A stretch of DNA of 13,885 nucleotides from an uncultured Campylobacter sp. (GTDB taxonomy: Bacteria > Campylobacterota > Campylobacteria > Campylobacterales > Campylobacteraceae). Under the pieces are notes generated by a model. The model worked only from the letters and a program-made list of their open reading frames with translations. It was not told where the DNA came from and did not search any database. Position 1 is the stretch's first letter; each line of letters begins with the position of its first letter. Positions 6,886-13,185 of the stretch are shown piece after piece. The DNA is taken from assembly GCF_938045535.1 (NCBI RefSeq), contig NZ_CALIMQ010000008.1, positions 1 to 13,885 on the forward strand, in the 5' to 3' direction. A program made the position numbers and the translations under genes.

Positions 6886-8090
6886 TGCTGATCGTTCAAA
6901 AATACGGCGGTACGAGCGTCGGCACGCTAGAGCGGATCGAGGCGGTCGCACAGCGCGTGATAAAGACTAAAAACGAAGGACACGATGTCGCGGTAATCGT
7001 ATCTGCGATGAGCGGCGTTACCAATCAGCTCATCGAGCAGGCGGAATTTTTTACTAAAACTCCCGTAGGCAGAGAGATGGACGTGCTGCTAAGCTCGGGC
7101 GAGCGCGTCACGAGTGCACTTTTAGCTATCGCGCTAAATGCCAAGGGCTATGCTGCGATCGCATTTAGCGGGCGTGGTGCGGGCATCGTGACGGATAATT
7201 TTCACACCAAAGCTCGCATCGTCTCTATCGATCCAAAAAGCATGCAAGAGGCGCTAAAGCAGGGCAAAATAGTCGTCGTCGCGGGCTTTCAGGGCATTAG
7301 TACCGCAGGCGAAGTAACTACGCTCGGGCGAGGCGGAAGCGATCTTAGCGCAGTCGCCGTTGCAGGAGCGCTGAATGCCGATCTGTGCGAAATTTACACC
7401 GACGTGGACGGCGTTTATACGACCGATCCGCGCATTGAGCCCAAAGCCAAGAAGCTTGATCGTATCAGCTACGACGAGATGCTTGAGCTTGCGAGCTTGG
7501 GGGCAAAGGTTTTGCAAAATCGAAGCGTCGAGCTTGCGAAGAAATTAAACGTAAATTTGGTGACGCGAAGCAGTTTTAACGATCATGAAGGAACACTCAT
7601 AACAGGAGAAGAAAAGATGGAAGATGCGGTAATTAGCGGCATTGCACTGGATAAAAATCAAGCAAGAATTACGATTAGAAACGTAGAGGATCGCCCCGGC
7701 GTCGCGGCTGAAATTTTCTCCGCGCTCGCGAGCAAAGAGATCAACGTCGATATGATAGTGCAAAATATCGGACGAAACGGCGAGACGAATTTAGGCTTTA
7801 CCGTGCCGCAAAACGAGCTGGAAACGGCCTATAGGGTAATGAAAGAGGTAAATCCAAATCCGAATTCCATCATCGAATCGGATGCCGATATCGTAAAGGT
7901 TTCTTTAGTAGGCGTTGGTATGAAAAGCCACAGCGGCATAGCCAGCAAGGCGTTTAAGACGCTTGCGGATGAAGGGATAAATATCCAGATGATCTCTACG
8001 AGCGAGATTAAAATTTCGATGATCGTAGAGGCTAAATACGGCGAGCTTGCCGTGCGCGCACTGCATAAAGCCTACGATTTGGATAAATAA
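6885..8090 (+). CDS. lysC: aspartokinase, with likely internal beta-subunit start
   Basis: A 401-residue aspartate kinase, phosphorylating aspartate in the first step to lysine, diaminopimelate, threonine and methionine. The N-terminal kinase domain starts with the KYGGTSVG signature (residues 6-13) and contains SGVTNQL, SSGERVTSALLA, FQGISTAGEVTTLGRGGSDLSAV and the YTDVDGVYTTDPR segment. Two ACT regulatory domains follow, from about residue 262 and from about residue 340, which in relatives bind lysine or threonine. Inside the gene, AGGAG at 7604-7608 stands eight bases before ATG 7617 (Met245), right at the linker before the ACT domains. Bacillus, Corynebacterium and Thermus aspartokinases make a beta subunit from such an in-frame start. 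The gene overlaps both neighbours by one base. Confidence 0.96.
   Translation: MLIVQKYGGTSVGTLERIEAVAQRVIKTKNEGHDVAVIVSAMSGVTNQLIEQAEFFTKTPVGREMDVLLSSGERVTSALLAIALNAKGYAAIAFSGRGAGIVTDNFHTKARIVSIDPKSMQEALKQGKIVVVAGFQGISTAGEVTTLGRGGSDLSAVAVAGALNADLCEIYTDVDGVYTTDPRIEPKAKKLDRISYDEMLELASLGAKVLQNRSVELAKKLNVNLVTRSSFNDHEGTLITGEEKMEDAVISGIALDKNQARITIRNVEDRPGVAAEIFSALASKEINVDMIVQNIGRNGETNLGFTVPQNELETAYRVMKEVNPNPNSIIESDADIVKVSLVGVGMKSHSGIASKAFKTLADEGINIQMISTSEIKISMIVEAKYGELAVRALHKAYDLDK
7604..7619 (+). promoter_or_regulatory. internal ribosome binding site and start in lysC
   Basis: AGGAG (7604-7608), an 8-base spacer and ATG (7617-7619) occur in frame within lysC. Starting here would give a 157-residue product made of the two ACT domains (MEDAVISGIALDKNQ at its start). 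The local codons (ACA GGA GAA GAA) are purine-rich, unlike the GGC/GAG preference of the rest of the gene, which fits selection for a ribosome binding site. The existence of the product is an inference. Confidence 0.6.
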
Positions 8091-8623
8091 TGCAGGATCT
8101 GCACACTTGGAGCGTTACGGCGATGCGCTCCGAGCCCGGACTTGAGTGGCTCGAGGATCGCAAGGAGGACTGGACGCCGCTTTTAGCATCAAAGCTAAAA
8201 TTCCTCCACGACGGCTTTGCTTTCATCGTCATCTGCGACGATGAGCGAAGCTGGTTTAGCGAATACATCATCAAAAAGATCAACTCCTCTACCAACTCAC
8301 GCCCGCTGCTACCGTTTTTTTCGCTGCGTTCGCTCTATCGCGGCGGAGTAAATAGCCTGGAGGACGCGCTGCTGCTAAACGATATGCTAAGCCTCGCGTT
8401 TGCCAACGGCTTTATATATTTTTACATCGGCAACGGCAACCATCCGTTAGCCAAAATCGCCAAAAGCCACGAGGACAGCTATCTGTGGCTCATCGACGAG
8501 AGGCTGCAAAACAGCTTTTACATGAGCGAGAGCGATCCGAGCCTGGATCTCAAACTTATCCAGCTTTTTAAAATTTTAGACAAAAGCATCGACGCCGTGC
8601 TTTTTGACGAAGTGGTGCTTTGA
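8090..8623 (+). CDS. hobA: HobA, DnaA-binding replication initiation regulator
   Basis: A 177-residue soluble protein. The start MQDLHTWSVTAMRSEPGLEWLEDRK and the segments FIVICDDERSWFSEYI, LPFFSLRSLY and YIGNGNHPLAKIAKS fit HobA of the epsilonproteobacteria. HobA is a SIS-fold tetramer that binds DnaA domain I/II and stimulates DnaA assembly at the origin, a structural counterpart of DiaA in Escherichia coli. The assignment rests on my memory of the family sequence plus position: lysC-hobA-holB-folP is the order I recall from Campylobacter jejuni (Cj0582-Cj0585). The start shares a base with the lysC stop (TAATG) and the end overlaps holB by four bases. No membrane span or signal is seen. 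Confidence 0.85.
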   Translation: MQDLHTWSVTAMRSEPGLEWLEDRKEDWTPLLASKLKFLHDGFAFIVICDDERSWFSEYIIKKINSSTNSRPLLPFFSLRSLYRGGVNSLEDALLLNDMLSLAFANGFIYFYIGNGNHPLAKIAKSHEDSYLWLIDERLQNSFYMSESDPSLDLKLIQLFKILDKSIDAVLFDEVVL

Positions 8624-9240
8624 AAATCATAAATCAGATCGTTTTAACGGGCGATTATGAGGGCTTTAAAGATAAAATTTTAGCCGAAATTCCGCGCAAA
8701 AATTTAAGGTTTTTCGAAAGCACTGAACTTAAGATCGACGAGGCGCGAAAGATCATCGACGAAGCCTACGTCGCCGAGCGGGAGGATAAGATCATCGTCA
8801 TCGCTGCTACGAAATTCGGCGAGGAGGCGCAAAACGCCCTGCTTAAAATTTTAGAGGAGCCGCCTAAAAATACGGTGTTTTTCCTGATTACCCCTTTCAT
8901 CAACGCCCTGCTGCCTACTATCCGCTCGCGCCTCGTGGTGCAAAACCTCTGCGTGCGAAAGTCCAGACGCCGCACCGGGTTAAATTTAACCAGGCTCAGC
9001 CTAAAGGAAGCGGTGGAGTTTATCGACGCGCAGGTCGCGCTGGAGCGTAAAGGCGAGCTGGATAAGACGGCGCTAAAAGCACTCATCGGCGAGATTGCGC
9101 TAGAGTGTTTCGAAGCGGGCGTTAGGCTAAGCGGCGATGAGCTGCAGCGGATTGACCGCTTGAGTTACCTTGCCGAGCACAACGCCAAAGCCCATGCCGT
9201 GCTTACTCCGCTGTTGTTGATGATCGAGGAGAAAAGATGA
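8620..9240 (+). CDS. holB: DNA polymerase III delta' subunit, short form
   Basis: A 206-residue clamp-loader subunit. The segment KFGEEAQNALLKILEEPPKNTVFFLIT is the clearest mark of the delta'/gamma family, followed by LLPTIRSRL at the position of the SRC motif, here with L replacing C. The start is TTG 8620, within TTGA overlapping the hobA stop; an in-frame TGA at 8605-8607 leaves no other usable start, so this is not just a convenient choice. No Walker A motif is present (LTGDYEGFKDKI occupies the place), as expected for delta', which loads the sliding clamp without binding ATP productively. It is much shorter than the Escherichia coli protein of over 330 residues, but short delta' proteins are usual in Campylobacter and Helicobacter. 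Secure as to family. Confidence 0.88.
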   Translation: MKIINQIVLTGDYEGFKDKILAEIPRKNLRFFESTELKIDEARKIIDEAYVAEREDKIIVIAATKFGEEAQNALLKILEEPPKNTVFFLITPFINALLPTIRSRLVVQNLCVRKSRRRTGLNLTRLSLKEAVEFIDAQVALERKGELDKTALKALIGEIALECFEAGVRLSGDELQRIDRLSYLAEHNAKAHAVLTPLLLMIEEKR

Positions 9241-10379
9241 AAATTTATAAAATTTCAAATGATGCCGACTTTGCGCTGATTTGCGAGCGTATCGGCGTGC
9301 GAAATGCGGGGCGGGCGATAATGCAGAAAAAATCGCGGCTAAACTTTTTCTATCTAAAAGACCTGCGAGCGCCCGCGGCAAATATTTTAAAACAGGATGC
9401 CCTTAGTATCGGCGCCGAGCTTGCGTGCAACGAAGGAGTGATCCTAGGGCGCGATGGTACGGACGCGGTTTTGATCGCAAACGACCGCCAGATCGAAGCT
9501 TTGGCGCAAAAGGAAGCACTGCAGGACTTCGGGCTAAAGGAGCTCGCGAAATTTCTAAGCGAGAAATTTGCTAGGCCGCAAAGCTGCGAAATAATGGGCG
9601 TAGTAAATATCAACTCCGATAGCTTCAATCCCTCAAGCCGCGCGGCAAGCCTAAAAGAGGCGATCTGCAAGATCGAAAAGATGATCGAGCAAGGCGCCGC
9701 TATCATCGACATCGGCGGCGTGAGCTCGCGCCCGGGCAGCCAGTACTGCGGCAGGAATGAGGAATTTGCGCGCATAAAGGATGTCGTGAGCGAAATTTAC
9801 CGCCTAGGCTTGCATGAAAAGGCTAAATTTAGCCTCGATAGCTTCGATGAGTATTGTTTGGAATTTGCGCTAGATCGGGGCTTTAGTATCATTAACGACA
9901 TCAGCGCAAATCTCGCTCTTGCTCCGCTTGCGCTTCGCTACGACGCTACTTACGTGCTGATGCATATGCAAGGAAAGCCGCAAAATATGCAGCTTGCACC
10001 CAAATATGACGATCTGATGGGCGAGATAGATGAGTTTTTTGCGCAAAATCTGCAGCAGCTGCGAAGCGAGGGGCTTAAAAAGATCATCCTTGACGTGGGC
10101 ATCGGCTTTGGTAAGACCGCCGAGCAAAATTTGGTGCTGATTAAAAATTTGCAGCATTTCTTGCACTTCGGCTGCCCGCTGCTCGTGGGCGCAAGCAGAA
10201 AGAGCGTTATCGATTTTTACAGCCCCTCTGCGGTCGAGGATAGGCTCGCAGGCTCACTGTATCTGCATCAGATCGCTGCTTTAAACGGCGCTGCGATCAT
10301 CCGCACGCACGATGTTTTCGAACACGCTCAAATGCTAAATCTAATGCGCGCGATGGACGTCGCTGCGGTAAAATTTTAG
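9237..10379 (+). CDS. folP: dihydropteroate synthase with N-terminal extension
   Basis: A 380-residue enzyme joining p-aminobenzoate to hydroxymethyl-dihydropterin diphosphate in folate synthesis; the target of sulfonamides. The TIM-barrel part begins near residue 115 with VVNINSDSFNPSS (122-134), then DIGGVSSRPGS (158-168), IND (219-221), LMHMQG (241-246), ILDVGIGFGKT (284-294), GASRKS (318-323) and RTHDV (356-360). Compared with the usual GGxSTRPG motif, this protein reads GGVSSRPG. The first 110 or so residues are an extra domain of unknown role that, as I recall, is common to epsilonproteobacterial FolP. The ATG overlaps the holB stop by four bases (ATGA) and has GAGGAG five bases upstream of it. 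It is the last gene of the operon. Confidence 0.93.
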   Translation: MKIYKISNDADFALICERIGVRNAGRAIMQKKSRLNFFYLKDLRAPAANILKQDALSIGAELACNEGVILGRDGTDAVLIANDRQIEALAQKEALQDFGLKELAKFLSEKFARPQSCEIMGVVNINSDSFNPSSRAASLKEAICKIEKMIEQGAAIIDIGGVSSRPGSQYCGRNEEFARIKDVVSEIYRLGLHEKAKFSLDSFDEYCLEFALDRGFSIINDISANLALAPLALRYDATYVLMHMQGKPQNMQLAPKYDDLMGEIDEFFAQNLQQLRSEGLKKIILDVGIGFGKTAEQNLVLIKNLQHFLHFGCPLLVGASRKSVIDFYSPSAVEDRLAGSLYLHQIAALNGAAIIRTHDVFEHAQMLNLMRAMDVAAVKF

Positions 10380-10599
10380 AATTTTGCGGAATTTTCACGA
10401 AATTCCATATTTTTCACGAGATTTTTGTAAATTTGCCTTATGCGGAATTTTAAAATTCCTCAAGGAAATATTTTAATTCTTTTAAAATTTTGCGAAAGAG
10501 CTTTTGCGGAATTTTATCCACATTTTATTTTGTGCCTAAGTTTTCGTGCGCTTGCTCGTCGAAACTTATAAAAATTTATAAAATTACCCCAAATTATCA
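10380..10599. other. gene-free AT-rich region, repeats and the join
   Basis: I see no gene here. Three direct copies of TGCGGAATTTT begin at 10385, 10441 and 10505. The first forms a hairpin listed separately. The second lies in a 16-bp palindrome (GGAATTTTAAAATTCC, 10444-10459). A promoter-like TATAAAAT stands at 10577-10584 and would have served a rightward gene that is not present. The composition still matches the left-hand genome up to about 10,560, and the stop codon of the foreign J-domain gene is at 10600. The change of genome therefore lies within about 10,560-10,600. Confidence 0.55.
10388..10406 (+). terminator. probable folP operon terminator
   Basis: A 7-bp stem (GGAATTT at 10388-10394, AAATTCC at 10400-10406) with a 5-base loop TCACG lies nine bases past the folP stop, followed by ATATTTTTC. 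The stem is AT-rich and thus weak, but the place and the T run suit an intrinsic terminator. Confidence 0.45.
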
Positions 10600-11034
10600 T
10601 TATTTTTTTTTCTTTACATCAAAAAACTGATCAAATCTACTTTTAATATTCTCTTTTTCCGACCTTGCCCTTTTCTCTCCCATTTTATCCATCCTAAAAC
10701 TATTTTCAAACATTCCTCTCATTTCCTTAGCACTTTTAAAAAAATCCCTTCCGAAAGTAAAATCGTTTTGAGAAAATTCATCCTTGACATTTTCCTTTTT
10801 ATTCTTATTTCTTCTTTGACTCTGAACATTTTTTCTTTTACAGTCATACTCTTCCCTTTTCTTTTCATCCCCAAGAACCTCATAAGCCTCAGTTACCTCC
10901 CGAAATTTTTTAGTAGCATTTTCATCCCCCGAATTCCTGTCTGGATGATATTTCATCGCCAATTTCCTATATTTTTTCTTTATTTCTGAAATATCAGCAT
11001 TTTCAGATACACCTAGCACTTCATAATAATTCAT
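10600..11034 (-). CDS. small J-domain protein (class C DnaJ-like)
   Basis: A 144-residue protein from the A+T-rich part. Residues 1-64 form a full J domain: NYYEVLGVSENA, helix II with KKKYRKLAMKYHPD (the HPD triad at 30-32, which triggers Hsp70/DnaK ATPase activity), then FREVTEAYEVLGDEKKREEYD. There is no Gly/Phe region, zinc-finger or DnaJ C-terminal domain, so it is not the general chaperone DnaJ. The remaining 80 residues are highly charged, rich in K, R, E and N, probably disordered, and end in KKKK. AAGGAAG stands five bases before ATG 11034 and a strong promoter lies upstream. The stop directly abuts the join between genomes, so the tail could be affected if the join falls inside it, although the K-rich end reads as natural. 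Partner and client are unknown. Confidence 0.8.
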   Translation of the reverse strand: MNYYEVLGVSENADISEIKKKYRKLAMKYHPDRNSGDENATKKFREVTEAYEVLGDEKKREEYDCKRKNVQSQRRNKNKKENVKDEFSQNDFTFGRDFFKSAKEMRGMFENSFRMDKMGEKRARSEKENIKSRFDQFFDVKKKK

Positions 11035-11075
11035 TTTTCTTCCTTTTTTATTAATTAATATTTAATGTTAATTAA

Positions 11076-11104
11076 ATAATACTATATTTTTATATTTTTG
11101 TCAA
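11076..11104 (-). promoter_or_regulatory. sigma-70-type promoter for the J-domain gene
   Basis: On the minus strand TTGACA (plus 11099-11104) is followed by a 17-base spacer and TATTAT (plus 11076-11081). This is a near-consensus vegetative promoter with about 40 bases to the ATG. The leader between contains TTAATTAA twice (11051-11058 and 11068-11075 region), a possible operator. No CIRCE heat-shock element is seen. Confidence 0.6.
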
Positions 11105-11174
11105 TATATTTTTAATTTAATTTTAAAATAAATAATTTGAAATTTCACAAAAAAGTCATAAATTTTACATATTT

Positions 11175-11202
11175 TTGTCAAAATTAAATGATATTATATA
11201 TT
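11175..11202 (+). promoter_or_regulatory. promoter for the small exported basic protein
   Basis: TTGTCA (11175-11180), a 16-base spacer and TATATT (11197-11202) form a plausible vegetative promoter about 60 bases before the start of the next gene. The 13-base word ATATTTTTGTCAA occurs both here (from 11170) and at the divergent J-gene promoter (from 11092). A+T richness makes chance matches likely. Confidence 0.45.
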
Positions 11203-11265
11203 TGTTCAAGAAAAGATATGAACAAAATAAAAAAATAAAGATAGATCTGAATGGAGATGATTAAT

Positions 11266-11493
11266 ATGAATATGAAAAATACTTTTAAAAAAATGGTTGC
11301 AATTTTGGGAATTACAGGAATATCAATTGTATCTTTCGCCATGCCGCCCAAGCCCAAAAATCCAAAGCCGAAACCAATGATCGTTCAACCAGAAAGAAAA
11401 AAAACTAATAAAATACTAGAAAAGAAACGAACTGTAAATTTTCAAGAAAAAAGAAATAATAAAAAGACTATGGTAAAAAGACATGGTAAATAA
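11266..11493 (+). CDS. small exported, strongly basic Pro/Lys-rich protein
   Basis: A 75-residue protein read from ATG 11266, chosen because GGAG at 11253-11256 sits nine bases upstream; the in-frame ATGs at 11251 and 11257 lie on or before it. The start MNMKNTFKKMVAILGITGIS, then IVSFA, is a typical signal peptide with a basic n-region, hydrophobic core and an A-x-A-like end after SFA, so export through Sec and cleavage are likely. The mature part of about 50 residues starts MPPKPKNPKPKP and contains roughly 18 K/R residues against 3 E, with no cysteine. I recognise no family. Such a peptide could bind the wall, nucleic acid or anionic membranes, but no role is shown by the sequence. Its own promoter and a terminator flank it, so it is a single-gene transcript. 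Confidence 0.6.
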   Translation: MNMKNTFKKMVAILGITGISIVSFAMPPKPKNPKPKPMIVQPERKKTNKILEKKRTVNFQEKRNNKKTMVKRHGK

Positions 11494-11558
11494 TTAATAA
11501 TAAATCTATTCCTTGATTTTAAATGATAAGATTAGAAAGATTTTTTTAGCAAAAAAAT

Positions 11559-11604
11559 ATGTACCTAAAAACTTAATTTTAAAGTAAAAAGTTTAAAGGT
11601 ACAT
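11559..11604. terminator. bidirectional terminator between converging genes
   Basis: A long hairpin: ATGTACCT (11559-11566) pairs with AGGTACAT (11597-11604), then after a 2x2 internal loop AAACTT (11569-11574) pairs with AAGTTT (11589-11594). A T run (TTTTTT) follows on the plus strand and an A run (11551-11557) precedes it, giving a U tract on the minus strand too. It lies 65 bases past the small exported protein gene and about 55 bases past the ruvA stop, so it can serve both. Confidence 0.75.
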
Positions 11605-11658
11605 TTTTTATATATCATATTTATTTGTAAAACCAAAAGGACTAACATTTTTGCAAAA

Positions 11659-12300
11659 CTATTTTTTATTTTGAATTTTTTGCAAAACTATTTTTATAGC
11701 TTCACTAATATCTTTTATTTGAACTAACTCACTATCTTTTATCCATTTAGAAACATCTGTATTTACATATCCTAAAGACTCTAAAGCCAATTTCAAATCT
11801 TCCTTCATTAACAAAACTCTAGAATCTGATACTTCTGAAGTTATCAGTTTTCCACTTAATATATTGCTATTTTCTTCAATCACTTCTACTACATCCAGTT
11901 TTTTCACTTTATCTTTCAAATCCAGTATTATCTTTTGAGCTTTTTTTATACCCAGTCCTGGAACTCTTGTAAAGATTTTTGATTCGTTCTCTGTAACAAT
12001 ATCAATAATTTCTCTCATATTAAAAGTAGAAAGTATTGCAATTGCAAGTTTTGGTCCTACTCCACTTATACTTATTAGCGCTTTAAAAAGTTCCCTTTCA
12101 TTTTGTGTTTTAAATCCGTAAAGAGAAATATCATCTTCTTTTACATTTGTATAAATGTATAGTTTTTCGTTGCTTCCAATATTATCTATTTTTTCAAATG
12201 TTTTTAGAGATATATGAATTTTGTATGCCAAGCCATTTATCTCTAAAGCAACATAATCAACCTTCTTCACTGTTAATTTTCCTAAAATATATTCAAACAT
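11659..12300 (-). CDS. ruvA: RuvA, Holliday junction-binding subunit
   Basis: A 213-residue protein. The N-terminal OB-fold starts MFEYILGKLTVKKVDYVALE and includes YGFKTQNERELF at 61-72. Two helix-hairpin-helix motifs follow, ISISGVGPKLA (76-86) and VPGLGIKKAQKI (113-124), which bind the DNA at the four-way junction. The last 50 residues form the third domain that touches RuvB. RuvA forms a tetramer on Holliday junctions and loads the RuvB motor for branch migration. ruvB is not next to it here. The gene starts 28 bases after the murI stop with AAAGGG upstream of ATG 12300, so both are probably on one transcript. The K/N/I-rich composition is fusobacterial in style. Secure. Confidence 0.93.
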   Translation of the reverse strand: MFEYILGKLTVKKVDYVALEINGLAYKIHISLKTFEKIDNIGSNEKLYIYTNVKEDDISLYGFKTQNERELFKALISISGVGPKLAIAILSTFNMREIIDIVTENESKIFTRVPGLGIKKAQKIILDLKDKVKKLDVVEVIEENSNILSGKLITSEVSDSRVLLMKEDLKLALESLGYVNTDVSKWIKDSELVQIKDISEAIKIVLQKIQNKK

Positions 12301-12328
12301 TTATACCCTTTCTTTTTAAATTTGTAAT

Positions 12329-13114
12329 TTATAATTTTACTAATTCAACTTTTGAAATATTTTCTTCCAAAAACATAATTCCAATTTCTTTAAATTTTTC
12401 TTTTCCATCTGTCACATAATATTTTACTTCTTCATTTTTCTTAGCATCATTTTTTAAAAATTCATTTTTTTGTAAAATTTTTTTCAAATCTAACGCTGTT
12501 TCCCTTGCCGGATCCACTATTTTTATATCTGGATAAATTTTTCCAATTGCCTCTTTTAAAAGCGGATAATGAGTACATCCTAGTATTAATGTATCAACTT
12601 TCCCTTCAAAATCATCTAAATATGTCTTTATTATCTGATTAACAAGCTTACCGCTTAAAATTCCTTCTTCTACAGCTGGAACAAAAAGCGGACATGCCTT
12701 CTGAAATACTTCTGCCTTTGTATTAAAAAGTTTTATTTCTTCTTCATATTTCCCCGATTTTATAGTTGCTTTAGTTCCAATTACACCAATTTTATTACTT
12801 TTTGTAGTATTTATTGCTGTTCTTGCTCCAGCCTCTATTACTCCTATAATTGGTATTTTAAAAGTTTCTTTCAGTTCCTTTAATGCAAGTGCAGTAGCTG
12901 TATTGCAAGCCACTACAATAGCACTTACTTCTTTTTCCAGCAAAAACTCAACAATTTCTTTTGAGTACCTTACAATCAGTTCTTTTGTCTTTTCTCCATA
13001 AGGAACTCTTGCTGTATCTCCGAGATAATATATTTTTTCATTTGGCAATACTTTTCTAATCTCTTTTAATACCGTAAGTCCCCCAATTCCCGAATCAAAT
13101 ACTCCAATAGACAT
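12329..13114 (-). CDS. murI: glutamate racemase
   Basis: A 261-residue cytoplasmic enzyme that makes D-glutamate for peptidoglycan by a two-cysteine, cofactor-free mechanism. Visible motifs are GVFDSGIGGLTVLKEI (4-19, with D7 and S8), YLGDTARVPYG (30-40), VACNTATALA (68-77, catalytic C70), GVIEAG (91-96) and LGCTHYPLL (178-186, catalytic C180 with H182). The length is usual for the family. AGGAAGGAAAT precedes ATG 13114. It lies 71 bases downstream of the carboxypeptidase gene, with a terminator in that gap, and 28 bases before ruvA. It and the carboxypeptidase both act in wall synthesis. Secure. Confidence 0.95.
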   Translation of the reverse strand: MSIGVFDSGIGGLTVLKEIRKVLPNEKIYYLGDTARVPYGEKTKELIVRYSKEIVEFLLEKEVSAIVVACNTATALALKELKETFKIPIIGVIEAGARTAINTTKSNKIGVIGTKATIKSGKYEEEIKLFNTKAEVFQKACPLFVPAVEEGILSGKLVNQIIKTYLDDFEGKVDTLILGCTHYPLLKEAIGKIYPDIKIVDPARETALDLKKILQKNEFLKNDAKKNEEVKYYVTDGKEKFKEIGIMFLEENISKVELVKL

Positions 13115-13154
13115 TTTATTTCCTTCCTGTTGTTATATTTAAAAAAATAAAATT

Positions 13155-13177
13155 GAGCCGTTAAAAAACAACAGCTC
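13155..13177 (-). terminator. intrinsic terminator after the carboxypeptidase gene
   Basis: On the minus strand GAGCTGTT (13177-13170) pairs with AACGGCTC (13162-13155), an 8-bp stem with one G-U pair and a 7-base loop, followed by AATTTTATTTTTTT. It begins nine bases past the stop at 13186. Only about 40 bases remain before murI, so murI is fed either by leaky read-through or by a promoter hidden in this short AT-rich gap. Confidence 0.75.
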
Positions 13178-13185
13178 TTTTTACA

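Noticed and set aside
10444..10459. 16-bp palindrome as an operator
   Set aside because: It consists of the common GGAATTTT word and its complement in AT-rich DNA, with no gene start to control nearby.
11035..11265. CIRCE or other heat-shock element before the J-domain gene
   Set aside because: No TTAGCACTC-N9-GAGTGCTAA pattern or close variant is present.
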